This document shows positions 1-7,918 of a stretch of 64,000 bases of DNA, in pieces. The stretch spans positions 48,029 through 112,028 of the forward strand of contig PLZS01000206.1 of the NCBI GenBank assembly GCA_003153555.1. Direction: 5' to 3'. The position numbers and the translations under genes are program-made. Below the pieces are notes generated by a model. That model was given only the letters and a program-made list of their open reading frames with translations, was not told the DNA's origin and ran no database searches. This DNA comes from Candidatus Melainabacteria bacterium (GTDB lineage Bacteria > Cyanobacteriota > Vampirovibrionia > Obscuribacterales > Obscuribacteraceae). How positions within the stretch are numbered: position 1 is the first letter of the stretch; each line of letters opens with the position of its first letter.

Positions 1-2079
1 GAAGCATTGAATAAGCACCGTCTTGATAAAGCTGCCGAGACAGATGCCCTCGTCCAAACCTTGCACAATGTCACACTTGCATACAAGGCCGACGGTGATG
101 CCAACGATCGTTTGGAGGCTATTGGAGCTGTGATTGGTGACCAGGTTGATTCAATTATAGAGAAGTGCGAGAAGCATTCTTTGCTTGCCGGCAATAACTA
201 CTTGCCTTTGTTATCGAAGTTCTACAAAAGCCAAAGGTCCGTGTTCCAGAGTTTCTTTGAGAGCGTTGAGCTGGAATCTACATCACAAGATCAAGCCTTG
301 ATCGGCGCAATGAAATTTGTTGCCGAGCACAGGAATAATCGCAGTGAATGGTTACCAGCGCCTGAGGAACTGAATTTGTCGTTCATTTCCGACACATGGA
401 AGCCTCTGATCACTGGCAAGAAAAATCCCAACGCCTTGTTCGACAAAGTTCATCGCCGCAACTTTGAACTATGCGTCTTCACGCAGGTTATGAATGAACT
501 CAAGTCCGGCGACCTATGTATCCCGCTGAGCGACAAGTATAGAGACTATCGCGATCAGCTCATATCTTGGGATGAATATGAAAAGGGCATTGGCCTGTTT
601 GCCGAACAGGCGGGCATAGAGCTTGACGCCAAGCTCTTTACTGAGAACCTGCGTAAGGAGCTGAATGCAGCAGCGCATAAGGCAGATCGAGGCTTCTTGA
701 GCAATGAATACCTGGCAATCGAGAACGGAGAACCAACACTAAAACGCTTAACAGCAAGTCCGAAACCACCGGGGCTGGAATCTTTTGAGGCAACTCTCAA
801 GCAATACATGCAGGAGAACGATGTCTTGAACATCCTCTGGGAGACTGACCAGTGGCTCAATTGGACAAAGCACTTCGGGCCGATCTCCGGGCTTGACACG
901 AAGATTGAGAATCCACAGCAGCGATACGTCATAACAAACTTTTGTTATGGCTGTAACCTTGGACCTACTCAAACAGCGCGCTCAGTGAAGATTCTAGATC
1001 GCCGTCAGATATCGTTCATCAACCAGAGACATGTGACCGAACAAAAACTGAACGAGGCGATAGTCACTGTCATCAATGCGTATCGCGATTTTCCTTTGCA
1101 GAGATTGTGGGGGCTCGGGAAATCGGCATCAGCAGATGGAACCAAATGGGATCTGTATCCGCAAAACTTGATGTCCGAATACCATATTCGTTATGGCGGG
1201 TATGGTGGCATCGGCTATTACCTGGTCGCCGATAGCTACGTTGCCCTCTTCTCTCGGTTCAGCACATGCGGATCATGGGAAGGTCACTACATCTTAGACT
1301 TCGTCACCGAAAATGACTCCGAAGTTCAACCAGATGTTGTGCATTCCGATACCCAAGGGCAGAGTGCTCCCATCTTTGGACTTGCAAACTTGCTTGGGAT
1401 CCAGCTTATGCCGAGAATTCGCAATTGGAAGGACTTGCGCTTTTACAGAACTGATCCGGATATTCGGTACGAACACATCGACGAGCTGTTCACCGAACAG
1501 ATCGATTGGACTTTGATCGAGACAATGTTACCGGACATGCTGCGGGTGGCCCTCTCTGTCAAAGCCGGTAAAATCACTCCATCATCAATTCTCAGAAGAC
1601 TCGCAACTTATAGTCGCAAGAACAAGCTGTACTTTGCCTTCCGTGAACTCGGCCGCGTGGTTCGCACAAAATTTCTCTTGCAGTACATGTCAGACATCGA
1701 CATCAGGCGCATGATCTCTGTCGCTACCAACAAAAGTGAACGTTTCAATCAGTTCGCCGATTTCTTGCTTTTTGGTGGCAAGGGTATGATTGCAGAGAAT
1801 GTGCGCGACGAACAACGCAAGGTCATCAAATACAACCATTTAGTATCGAATCTGGTGATTCTCCACACGTTAGTGACCATGAGCGAAGCACTCAAGAAAA
1901 TGGTTGAAGATGGGCACACCATCGATCAAGAAGCGCTTGCCTGCTTCAGTCCCTATCAAACAGAGCACATCAATCGCTTCGGAGAGTATGAGCTCAAGTC
2001 ACGTCAAGAGATTACGCCGATGGAATCAGCGATGAACATTACCTTTCTAGATGATGTCATGGTGCCATCGGATTTTTGA
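1..2079 (+). CDS. tnpA: Tn3-family transposase TnpA, C-terminal part (cut by window edge)
   Basis: This is a DDE transposase of the Tn3 family, which catalyses replicative transposition. The reading frame is open at the left edge; a TTG at position 7 is available but is probably internal, because Tn3-family transposases are about 1000 residues and only about 690 are present. Numbering from that TTG, the catalytic triad is visible: Asp377 in SADGTKW, Asp448 in HSDTQGQ and Glu578 in TNKSERF. The 71- and 130-residue spacings are typical of this family, and the block around PIFGLANLLG and MPRIRNWKDL is also diagnostic. The sequence ends with a normal stop and has no internal frameshift, so the enzyme may be active if the N-terminus is intact. 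No 38-bp terminal inverted repeat, resolvase or passenger gene could be recognised downstream; the next gene begins within 65 bases on the opposite strand. Confidence 0.93.
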   Translation, partial: EALNKHRLDKAAETDALVQTLHNVTLAYKADGDANDRLEAIGAVIGDQVDSIIEKCEKHSLLAGNNYLPLLSKFYKSQRSVFQSFFESVELESTSQDQALIGAMKFVAEHRNNRSEWLPAPEELNLSFISDTWKPLITGKKNPNALFDKVHRRNFELCVFTQVMNELKSGDLCIPLSDKYRDYRDQLISWDEYEKGIGLFAEQAGIELDAKLFTENLRKELNAAAHKADRGFLSNEYLAIENGEPTLKRLTASPKPPGLESFEATLKQYMQENDVLNILWETDQWLNWTKHFGPISGLDTKIENPQQRYVITNFCYGCNLGPTQTARSVKILDRRQISFINQRHVTEQKLNEAIVTVINAYRDFPLQRLWGLGKSASADGTKWDLYPQNLMSEYHIRYGGYGGIGYYLVADSYVALFSRFSTCGSWEGHYILDFVTENDSEVQPDVVHSDTQGQSAPIFGLANLLGIQLMPRIRNWKDLRFYRTDPDIRYEHIDELFTEQIDWTLIETMLPDMLRVALSVKAGKITPSSILRRLATYSRKNKLYFAFRELGRVVRTKFLLQYMSDIDIRRMISVATNKSERFNQFADFLLFGGKGMIAENVRDEQRKVIKYNHLVSNLVILHTLVTMSEALKKMVEDGHTIDQEALACFSPYQTEHINRFGEYELKSRQEITPMESAMNITFLDDVMVPSDF

Positions 2080-2142
2080 CCAGGATCCTTACCGACGGTC
2101 TTTTCGATTCGCGGCTAAACATATAAAACCTGTCGGATTGCA

Positions 2143-2832
2143 TTAGCCAGCGTGATCTGTTGGCGGGTCTATGATTCTAAGCACGGGCCAGAATTTCATC
2201 GTAACGCAACCTATCACACGTTCCTCGCTTACCATACCGAATACATGACTATCTTCGCTATTGTTGCGATTGTCCCCTAAGACAAAAAGCTGCCCAGGTG
2301 GCACGACAATCAGCTTCTGCTCATTACTTAAATTTCGGTATGGCTGAATAATACTTCCATCGATACTCCGCCCACCAATGTCTTGAAAGGTAGTGAGAGA
2401 GTAGTGTGGCTGCTCTTTGATATAGCTGGTTTCTTCCAATCGTTTCCCGTTCAAAAATACACCTTGTCCGCTAACTATACGAATGTTGTCGCCGGGCAGC
2501 CCAATCACCCGTTTTATGAAGGCTGGCTCGTATGGCAAGAATGGAAGTCCGGTTAGTCTACCCAAAACATGCATTACGTCCCAGCTCAGATCTTTTCCGC
2601 CCATTTCCATAGGCGGTGGATAAAAGACAATAATTTCTCCTCGATTGTATGGCCTCTTCAGGAACGTTTTTACTTTTTCAACCAGCACCCGATCTCCCAC
2701 GTTTAGCGTTGGCTGCATGGTCTCGCTCGGAAGATAACGAGCTTCGGCAAACAGCCGCGTCGTAATGAGCAGCAACAGTACGAAAATCGGATAAAACAAG
2801 GTCATTCCTATTATCGCTAGCAAGGACCTCAT
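2143..2832 (-). CDS. lepB: Signal peptidase I (S26A)
   Basis: This is a membrane-anchored leader peptidase that removes signal peptides from exported proteins. The chosen ATG at 2832 overlaps the stop of the upstream gene as ATGA, giving 229 residues; a longer in-frame ATG at 2874 would extend deep into that gene. Residues about 4-28 form a transmembrane anchor. The first signature reads RYLPSETMQPTL (residues 32-43), the lysine general base is Lys107 in FIKRVIGLPGD, and the C-terminal box is LGDNRNNSEDSHVFG. At the position of the usual nucleophile serine (PSGSM in Escherichia coli) there is Thr38. Ser36 lies two residues earlier. The family call is firm but the identity of the nucleophile is open. 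It is probably co-transcribed with the membrane protein upstream. Confidence 0.92.
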   Translation of the reverse strand: MRSLLAIIGMTLFYPIFVLLLLITTRLFAEARYLPSETMQPTLNVGDRVLVEKVKTFLKRPYNRGEIIVFYPPPMEMGGKDLSWDVMHVLGRLTGLPFLPYEPAFIKRVIGLPGDNIRIVSGQGVFLNGKRLEETSYIKEQPHYSLTTFQDIGGRSIDGSIIQPYRNLSNEQKLIVVPPGQLFVLGDNRNNSEDSHVFGMVSEERVIGCVTMKFWPVLRIIDPPTDHAG

Positions 2833-3551
2833 GGACGTGCCTCTTGCATTCTGATGTGCCTGTACAGGGTACAAAGTGAGATGACCATTAACGGTTCAAG
2901 TACACCAACCAACCATCCCAAAATACCAACACCTACACAGTAGATGAGCACAACCCCGGCAGCACACCAGGCAAATCCTTTAAGCATGCGGTGACTTATC
3001 ACCAGAGATCTCAGCGCACTCAATTTTTGATCGACAAGAGCAAACCCATATAGTGAAAATCTGACAGCTATAAACAATCCTGGAACAACCAGGAAAACAA
3101 GCCCGAATCCAACGGCACACCATAGACAGATGGTCGCGATCAACATTTGAAAGCAGGAGGGAAAGCCAGAAAACAGATCCTTCCACCGGACCTTGTTCTT
3201 GTCGCAAAGGTTCAGACAAAATTTCAAGTAGCCAGCCTGAAGAGCTGACCACACCAAACATCTCACGGCGAATGCGATAATCAGATTCCAACCTCTCCAA
3301 TCTACAAAAATGGCAAGTATAATGCCGGCTGCAAGAATTGAAATGAGCTCGCGCAAAAAGGCGGCCGATACCAAAGAAAACCAATGGTCTCGAACGGTTG
3401 TCCATGCCGATCCAATGCGGTTTCGGAATCCGAATTCAGAGACAGCATTTATCGCAGTGTCAACCATTTCGCGACGCGTCCTATGCGTTAGTGACAGCGT
3501 CAATTTTCTCACATACATGAGAATAGTGTTTTCAAGACTGCTGTGGGTCAT
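2829..3551 (-). CDS. Polytopic membrane protein of unknown function
   Basis: This is a 240-residue protein with an N-terminal cytoplasmic stretch of about 60 residues followed by roughly six hydrophobic segments. The block VVPGLFIAVRFSLYGFALVD followed by SALRSLVISHRMLKG resembles the repeated helix-plus-amphipathic-segment pattern of DUF975/YciC-type integral membrane proteins, whose biochemical role is not established. Its stop overlaps the signal peptidase start by four bases (ATGA), so the two genes are probably translated together. That coupling suggests a role at the membrane or in export, but this is only an inference from position. Confidence 0.75.
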   Translation of the reverse strand: MTHSSLENTILMYVRKLTLSLTHRTRREMVDTAINAVSEFGFRNRIGSAWTTVRDHWFSLVSAAFLRELISILAAGIILAIFVDWRGWNLIIAFAVRCLVWSALQAGYLKFCLNLCDKNKVRWKDLFSGFPSCFQMLIATICLWCAVGFGLVFLVVPGLFIAVRFSLYGFALVDQKLSALRSLVISHRMLKGFAWCAAGVVLIYCVGVGILGWLVGVLEPLMVISLCTLYRHIRMQEARP

Positions 3552-3873
3552 TTCGTCCAGGATCGTTGCGGACTACAACAGGTCAAACAATTTCCTTGTG
3601 CTGTCTCTTTGATGCTCTTTTGATATCACGCCGATGCCACTGTAATTTCAAAATGGTGGCGGATAGATTTCAAAATGGGTCTGGAAATGAAACATAAGGA
3701 AGAATATAGGACGCTTGAAAGTAATGGTACCGGGAAAAGTGGTTTTCTTTTATGGGGTGCTGTTCCACACTTTTGCTAGCTTGTCATGCTGACAAATAGC
3801 ATCACAAAAACCTGCCAAATAATTCGCCGCGTAACATCTTGGTTATAGAACAAATTCATAATCCGAGAATCTT
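3552..3873. other. Intergenic region with short IS21-like end repeats
   Basis: No convincing gene was found in this 320-base gap between divergent genes. It holds two copies of a 12-base word (atttcaaaatgg) at 3645-3656 and 3667-3678, offset by 22 bases. Promoters for both flanking genes presumably lie here but no clear consensus pair could be assigned. Confidence 0.4.
3645..3678 (+). repeat. Pair of 12-bp direct repeats, possible relic of an IS end
   Basis: Two identical 12-base copies start 22 bases apart. IS21-family elements carry several such internal repeats at their termini, and similar AAAATGG words occur in that family, so this may be a leftover terminus. No istA or istB coding trace is nearby, so the assignment is weak. 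Confidence 0.3.
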
Positions 3874-4569
3874 GTGTTGGAGACAATCGTATTGGGTTTA
3901 GAGAAACTTGCTTTCGCCGCAGTCAAATGCGCGCCTGAAGCCGAAAGTATTGCAGCAAAAGCGTTCGAAGAGTTGTTACCGCAAATTGCGGGGAAAGCAA
4001 CGCCAACAATCGCTTCGGAGGTGGCTCCAGAGTTTCGGGCGTTGTCGCCGAAGATTATTGCCGCCATTAAGGATCAAAGTATCGCCAGAACTCTTTTCCC
4101 TGGTGGGGCTGACCGCGAGTTTATAGTGAAAGGCAGCGGCTCGATGACCCCGCTTGAGACCGTGAATGATGCTATGAAAAGAATTGGCAGTGGTGATCCA
4201 AATGAGACTGTTAGGTTGCTCGTTCGGGAGATTCCTGACCCATCTAAACCGCTCAACCTGAACATGTTAGGTCCCGAGAAAAAAATGTACATACAGCATT
4301 TTGGCGGTCAACAGGGTGGACTCGGAATTGATTTAGAAACTGCGAGAAAAGCTGATCTATTGGTGAATTGTTATCCTGAGCTCTTGCCGTCACTCTATAA
4401 AGACTCACAAACCTTAACCATGCTCCAGGGCAGGCACTTGTTTCCGTGGGCTCGTGGTGAGGTCAGAATGATGCGCGGCATGGCAGGGGACAACACAGAA
4501 GTCTACGACACGCTTGTTGTCATGGGAAGCTGGAATAATTTCGGCGCGCCGCTCAAGTATTTCAAATAA
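3874..4569 (+). CDS. Hypothetical protein
   Basis: This is a 231-residue protein that I do not recognise. It starts at GTG 3874, with a TTG one codon later as an alternative. The first 60 residues are rich in alanine and look helical (LEKLAFAAVKCAPEAESIAAKAF). The second half is mixed alpha/beta with no signal peptide and no membrane segment. The ending MGSWNNFGAPLKYFK looks like a genuine globular C-terminus. Codon use matches the neighbours. It stands alone, followed by a strong inverted repeat and then the UbiA-type gene on the same strand. Confidence 0.6.
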   Translation: MLETIVLGLEKLAFAAVKCAPEAESIAAKAFEELLPQIAGKATPTIASEVAPEFRALSPKIIAAIKDQSIARTLFPGGADREFIVKGSGSMTPLETVNDAMKRIGSGDPNETVRLLVREIPDPSKPLNLNMLGPEKKMYIQHFGGQQGGLGIDLETARKADLLVNCYPELLPSLYKDSQTLTMLQGRHLFPWARGEVRMMRGMAGDNTEVYDTLVVMGSWNNFGAPLKYFK

Positions 4570-4586
4570 TCAATGACTCTGCTTCT

Positions 4587-4656
4587 TGGGGTCCGAGTAG
4601 TAATGGAACGGTTATCGAAAGATTTACATAATCGTTCCATTGCACCTTACACCCCA
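4587..4656. terminator. Large inverted repeat between genes, possible terminator
   Basis: Arms at 4602-4615 and 4628-4641 are complementary over 14 bases with one mismatch. A second, outer pair (tggggt at 4587-4592 with acccca at 4651-4656) extends the fold. No T-run follows on either side, so this could be a non-canonical terminator or an operator-like dyad for the gene at 4727. Confidence 0.4.
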
Positions 4657-4726
4657 TAACTCGCCATTCTGGTCCAAATTGTCCATCACTACCTAATAAG
4701 AGTGCTACATTATTTTTGGAGGATCT

Positions 4727-5713
4727 ATGGACACCACGAAGGCGAGTCAAGCAGAAAAACCTGAGCCAGAAAAGATTGAACCACCTTCGTTCAATGAACT
4801 AGTGGCGCTTTTGCTGAGACAGATGCGCTGGAAACAGTGGCCAAAGAATCTGATTTGCTACGCTCCCCTCCTGTTCTCTGGAAAATTTCTCGAGCCCCAA
4901 GCACTAGTTGCGGCAAGTCTGTGTTTTGTTGCATTCTGCATGATTTCCAGTGGCATGTATGTTCTCAACGACATCATGGACGTCAAAGCGGACCGACTTC
5001 ACCCAGTGAAAAAATTCAGGCCAATCGCCTCGGGGAAATTGAACATTCAGTTAGCTCTTGTAGTTGGCTTATTCTCGCTATTTGGAGGCTTTGGCATCGC
5101 TTTCAGCTTGCGGCATTCACTGGTCATAATCTGTCTTGGTTATGTGACTTTAAACATCGTGTATTCACTTGGACTGAAGCATTTTGCGATCATAGACATA
5201 CTTTGCATAGCATCGGGTTTCGTTTTCAGGGCGATTGCCGGCGCGGTTGCAGTAAATGTAATGCCATCAAGCTGGTTCCTGCTCTGCACCACCCTTGGTG
5301 CCATATTTCTTGCCCTGGAGAAAAGGAGACAGGAAATCATCATCCTATCCGATGAGTCCACAAACCACCGCAAAGCCCTAACAGACTACAGCTTGACCCT
5401 GATCGCCCGTTTCGAGAGTTTGGTCGTGCCAAGTCTTTTAACCTCATATGCCGTTTACACTTTCAATTCTGTGCACGGACAATACATGATGGTGACAATT
5501 CCCGTTGTGCTGTACGGAATTATGCGCTATCAACTTTTATCCGAACGCGGCACTAGTACAAGTACACCGGAAGAAGTTCTACTACGGGATCGCCCCATTC
5601 AACTAACATTGCTGCTTTGGGTTCTGATTTGTGCCTTTGTCGTTTATCTGCATCCACGCGATCTGGTGGCGCTAGTGTCTAGAATGTTTGATGAGATGCG
5701 CGTTTATCCGTAA
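4727..5713 (+). CDS. UbiA-family prenyltransferase, decaprenyl-phosphate phosphoribosyltransferase-like
   Basis: This is an integral membrane enzyme of the UbiA superfamily. Its closest recognised relatives transfer 5-phosphoribose from PRPP to decaprenyl phosphate, the first step to polyprenyl-phosphate pentose donors. The aspartate-rich Mg-binding motif is Asn81-Asp82-xx-Asp85-xxx-Asp89 followed by RLHP, and RQMRWKQWPKNL (residues 31-42) is the typical entry to the first helix in the DPPR-synthase subgroup. About eight or nine transmembrane segments fill the 328 residues. The start has a good ribosome-binding site (ggagg, six bases upstream). Its presence close to large polyprenol-dependent GT-C genes fits lipid-linked sugar metabolism. 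Homology to ubiquinone or heme O enzymes is superfamily-level only. Confidence 0.85.
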   Translation: MDTTKASQAEKPEPEKIEPPSFNELVALLLRQMRWKQWPKNLICYAPLLFSGKFLEPQALVAASLCFVAFCMISSGMYVLNDIMDVKADRLHPVKKFRPIASGKLNIQLALVVGLFSLFGGFGIAFSLRHSLVIICLGYVTLNIVYSLGLKHFAIIDILCIASGFVFRAIAGAVAVNVMPSSWFLLCTTLGAIFLALEKRRQEIIILSDESTNHRKALTDYSLTLIARFESLVVPSLLTSYAVYTFNSVHGQYMMVTIPVVLYGIMRYQLLSERGTSTSTPEEVLLRDRPIQLTLLLWVLICAFVVYLHPRDLVALVSRMFDEMRVYP

Positions 5714-5745
5714 TGTGTAATTAGCACAGTACATGCATGATACAA

Positions 5746-6426
5746 CTAACCTTTGAATAAGTTCGACAGTTTTTCCGCATCAATGGCGCGCAGTGCGATT
5801 ATCTTTGGCACAAATTTTTTGGACGTTTTCTTTTCTTTTTCGCCAATAGTTTTGGTGATCGTCTCAATACCGTGTTCGTAATCGTAGCTTGTAGTTGTGT
5901 CTGTGTTACTGACCCTATCAGTGCTGCTGGAGACATCCGCTTTCGAGACGATGAACTGCTTTTTTGTCGGATCATATTTAAAAACGAGTTTGTAATCGAA
6001 ACTGTCGTTGCCACCGCCACCACTTTGATCGACGCTGAACGAATTTTTCCCCTTATCTAAATCGATTGAGGCACCGAGCTGTCCACCGCAGGTAGAGCAG
6101 AGCAGAAGCTTAGTTGCATAATCCGCCAGTTCAAACTTGCCACTCCTGGCGAACACGACAATCAATGCCCGATAGTCAGTTGCCACTCCATTTGAGTTTT
6201 TGCCTGGCTTCTTTCCGATCAATTGCAGCACTTTATCCTGAACTCCGTCTCCGTTCAAATCCGCGGCAAGTTGTGCCTCGATTTTCCAGCCAGGTGGACA
6301 GAATTCTTCTGCGGTGGCACCGGTTTTAGGGATGTTGGCGACTGAAATCTCATTGGCGAAAGCGCTACAGCTCAAAATCAAAGTAAGCAAGAACGGCGCT
6401 GATTTGTTCAGCATGGCATATTTCAT
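5746..6426 (-). CDS. Secreted hypothetical protein
   Basis: This is a 226-residue exported protein. The N-terminus (about residues 1-24) is a classical signal peptide ending near SAFA-NE. The mature part contains DLNGDGVQDKVLQL, a calcium-binding-like loop of the kind found in FG-GAP or EF-hand-like repeat proteins that compare stored quantities, followed by beta-rich segments and a lysine-rich stretch (GEKEKKTSKKF). No enzymatic motif is visible. It converges with the UbiA-type gene and has no obvious operon partner. Confidence 0.7.
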   Translation of the reverse strand: MKYAMLNKSAPFLLTLILSCSAFANEISVANIPKTGATAEEFCPPGWKIEAQLAADLNGDGVQDKVLQLIGKKPGKNSNGVATDYRALIVVFARSGKFELADYATKLLLCSTCGGQLGASIDLDKGKNSFSVDQSGGGGNDSFDYKLVFKYDPTKKQFIVSKADVSSSTDRVSNTDTTTSYDYEHGIETITKTIGEKEKKTSKKFVPKIIALRAIDAEKLSNLFKG

Positions 6427-6560
6427 TAGGACGATAATTTCCAGGTAAGTAGTTTGGGGGTGTCAGGTTCCAACACCCTGACGCGATTATTATGGCAGGC
6501 ACAACATTCGTCAGCATTAAGAGTCGCCAGAGTGCCTTTCGCCGTTAGTTGAGCACCTCT

Positions 6561-6824
6561 TTATGCCGTCTCAAATTCATGGGAAATCGCTCGCATTGTT
6601 TTTACAACGCGCCGCGGATTATTGGTGAGAGGCGCAAATCCATATTGCGCATAGAAGAGAAGCGGATCTCGGGCGCCGTTTACTATTTCTACCGCGCTTG
6701 GCAGTTCGGCGTCGATGACCATCAATGCGCTGAACACGTCTTTGGTGTTGGCAAGCGATCTGCATTGGGCGTCAATTAGCAGTAATAATATGCCCCACTC
6801 CCGATAACGGCGGAAGCAGGGCAT
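6561..6824 (-). pseudogene. Broken GNAT acetyltransferase, C-terminal remnant
   Basis: The segment DPLLFYAQYGFAPLTNNPRR is characteristic of the C-terminal half of GNAT-fold acetyltransferases of the toxin-like subgroup. Preceding it, DAQCRSLANTK and ALMVIDAEL match the helix and strand that come before. The acetyl-CoA-binding loop expected between PCFR and GILLLL is deleted and nothing resembling the N-terminal half is found upstream; the next gene ends 20 bases away. It is best read as a decayed relic, although a start codon and an open frame of 87 residues remain. Confidence 0.6.
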
Positions 6825-6844
6825 TTGAAATGTACAGTCGCTGA

Positions 6845-7231
6845 TTATTTGGTTGTCTTGCCTATGTCAATTGGTGGTGCACCAGGTCCACGGGTGATTG
6901 CGTCACCTTGGAGTGCCTGCCCATTTGAGTAGTTAGTTTCGCCCGCATCATGCTCGCTACCCTTGTTCGGCATAACAGCACCCTTGGCGCCTGGAGCTAA
7001 TAAACTCGGGTCTGTAACGCCGGAATTCGCCCTCATGTTCTCAGGACGAGTTGCGTCTCCATTGAAGTTCCAGTGCGGAATCGAAAGCGCTGCCCAAATG
7101 ATGCATGCAAGAGACAACACCACTGTTAGCACCAGCGAAATGTTTATACCGTTGTTACTAGATGACTTTGATTCATCGGGTCGTGTGATATGGGCTTCCG
7201 GAACATCCGGAGTAGAAGAGTTAATAGCCAT
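6845..7231 (-). CDS. Small single-pass membrane protein, hypothetical
   Basis: This is a 128-residue protein with a polar N-terminus of about 27 residues, one transmembrane helix (about 28-48, NISLVLTVVLSLACIIWAAL) and a long glycine-, asparagine- and proline-rich tail that is probably extracytoplasmic and disordered. The start is well supported by aaggagg eight bases upstream of the ATG. I do not recognise a family. It follows no other gene and faces the GNAT relic at its 3' side. Confidence 0.7.
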   Translation of the reverse strand: MAINSSTPDVPEAHITRPDESKSSSNNGINISLVLTVVLSLACIIWAALSIPHWNFNGDATRPENMRANSGVTDPSLLAPGAKGAVMPNKGSEHDAGETNYSNGQALQGDAITRGPGAPPIDIGKTTK

Positions 7232-7918
7232 GATCGCCTCCTTGCACTCGCCTTCGACACGACGGACGGCCGTGAACTATAGTTCCAAAATATTTTTTTC
7301 AAGTGAATTACTAAGGGAAAGATGCGTCAGCTTTGCTACGGACCCAGGAACAGACTTTTTGGCCGCAAAACAAACTGATTAAGGTAGTTGCGCAACCACG
7401 CTAAGCTTTGCGCTGCAAGTGTTTTGGGGATCATGCGAGCTGCGATAGGAATGAAGAGTTGGAAGCACGCGTTCGCGTCAATTTTGCGCCAGCATCGAGA
7501 TTGGCTGGGACAGCCGATTTCAGCATGAATCTACGAATCGATTATGCTTTGCTAAGAGAAAAGCCTCACCGGGAGCAGTTAGAGCTCCCCAAATTGACCC
7601 TGAAAAGCACCGCCAATATACGGTAGTTCGCCACGCTCGCACTAATAGCGGCAATCAGATAGGCGCCAAAATTCGCATCATACAGAATGGAGAGGATCAT
7701 TGCATTTGAACTTCGGAAAAACGTACGCTGCCGGAGTACTTTGTTAATCCACCCATTCTTTTAAAAACTCCAAATCAACTTCTAAACCCCCAACACTAGC
7801 CACGATGAGTCTTCCCGATCATCTCCACCTCAACTTGGTGATGCTGGTTTTTGCTGGTCTCTGAAGTCTTGGAACTCACACAGGTAGCGCTGTTGCGCGA
7901 CCTAGAAGGAGACTTACT
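7232..7918. other. Gene-poor 690-base region
   Basis: The ribosome-binding site of the leftward small membrane protein lies at the left end, and that of the peptidase gene (aaggag) at the right end. A short open frame at 7408-7626 has no ribosome-binding site and no recognisable composition. Nothing else could be supported. Confidence 0.4.

Noticed and set aside
2080..2142. Tn3 terminal inverted repeat after the transposase
   Set aside because: Looked for a G-rich 38-bp end but no GGGG-type motif was found; the right end is not identifiable here.
4837..5355. 172-residue open frame in the UbiA-type gene
   Set aside because: It is a second frame of a clear membrane enzyme gene; its composition (Cys, His, Trp rich) is not protein-like.
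7408..7626. 72-residue open frame in the gap before the peptidase gene
   Set aside because: No ribosome-binding site, no recognisable domain, atypical residue composition.
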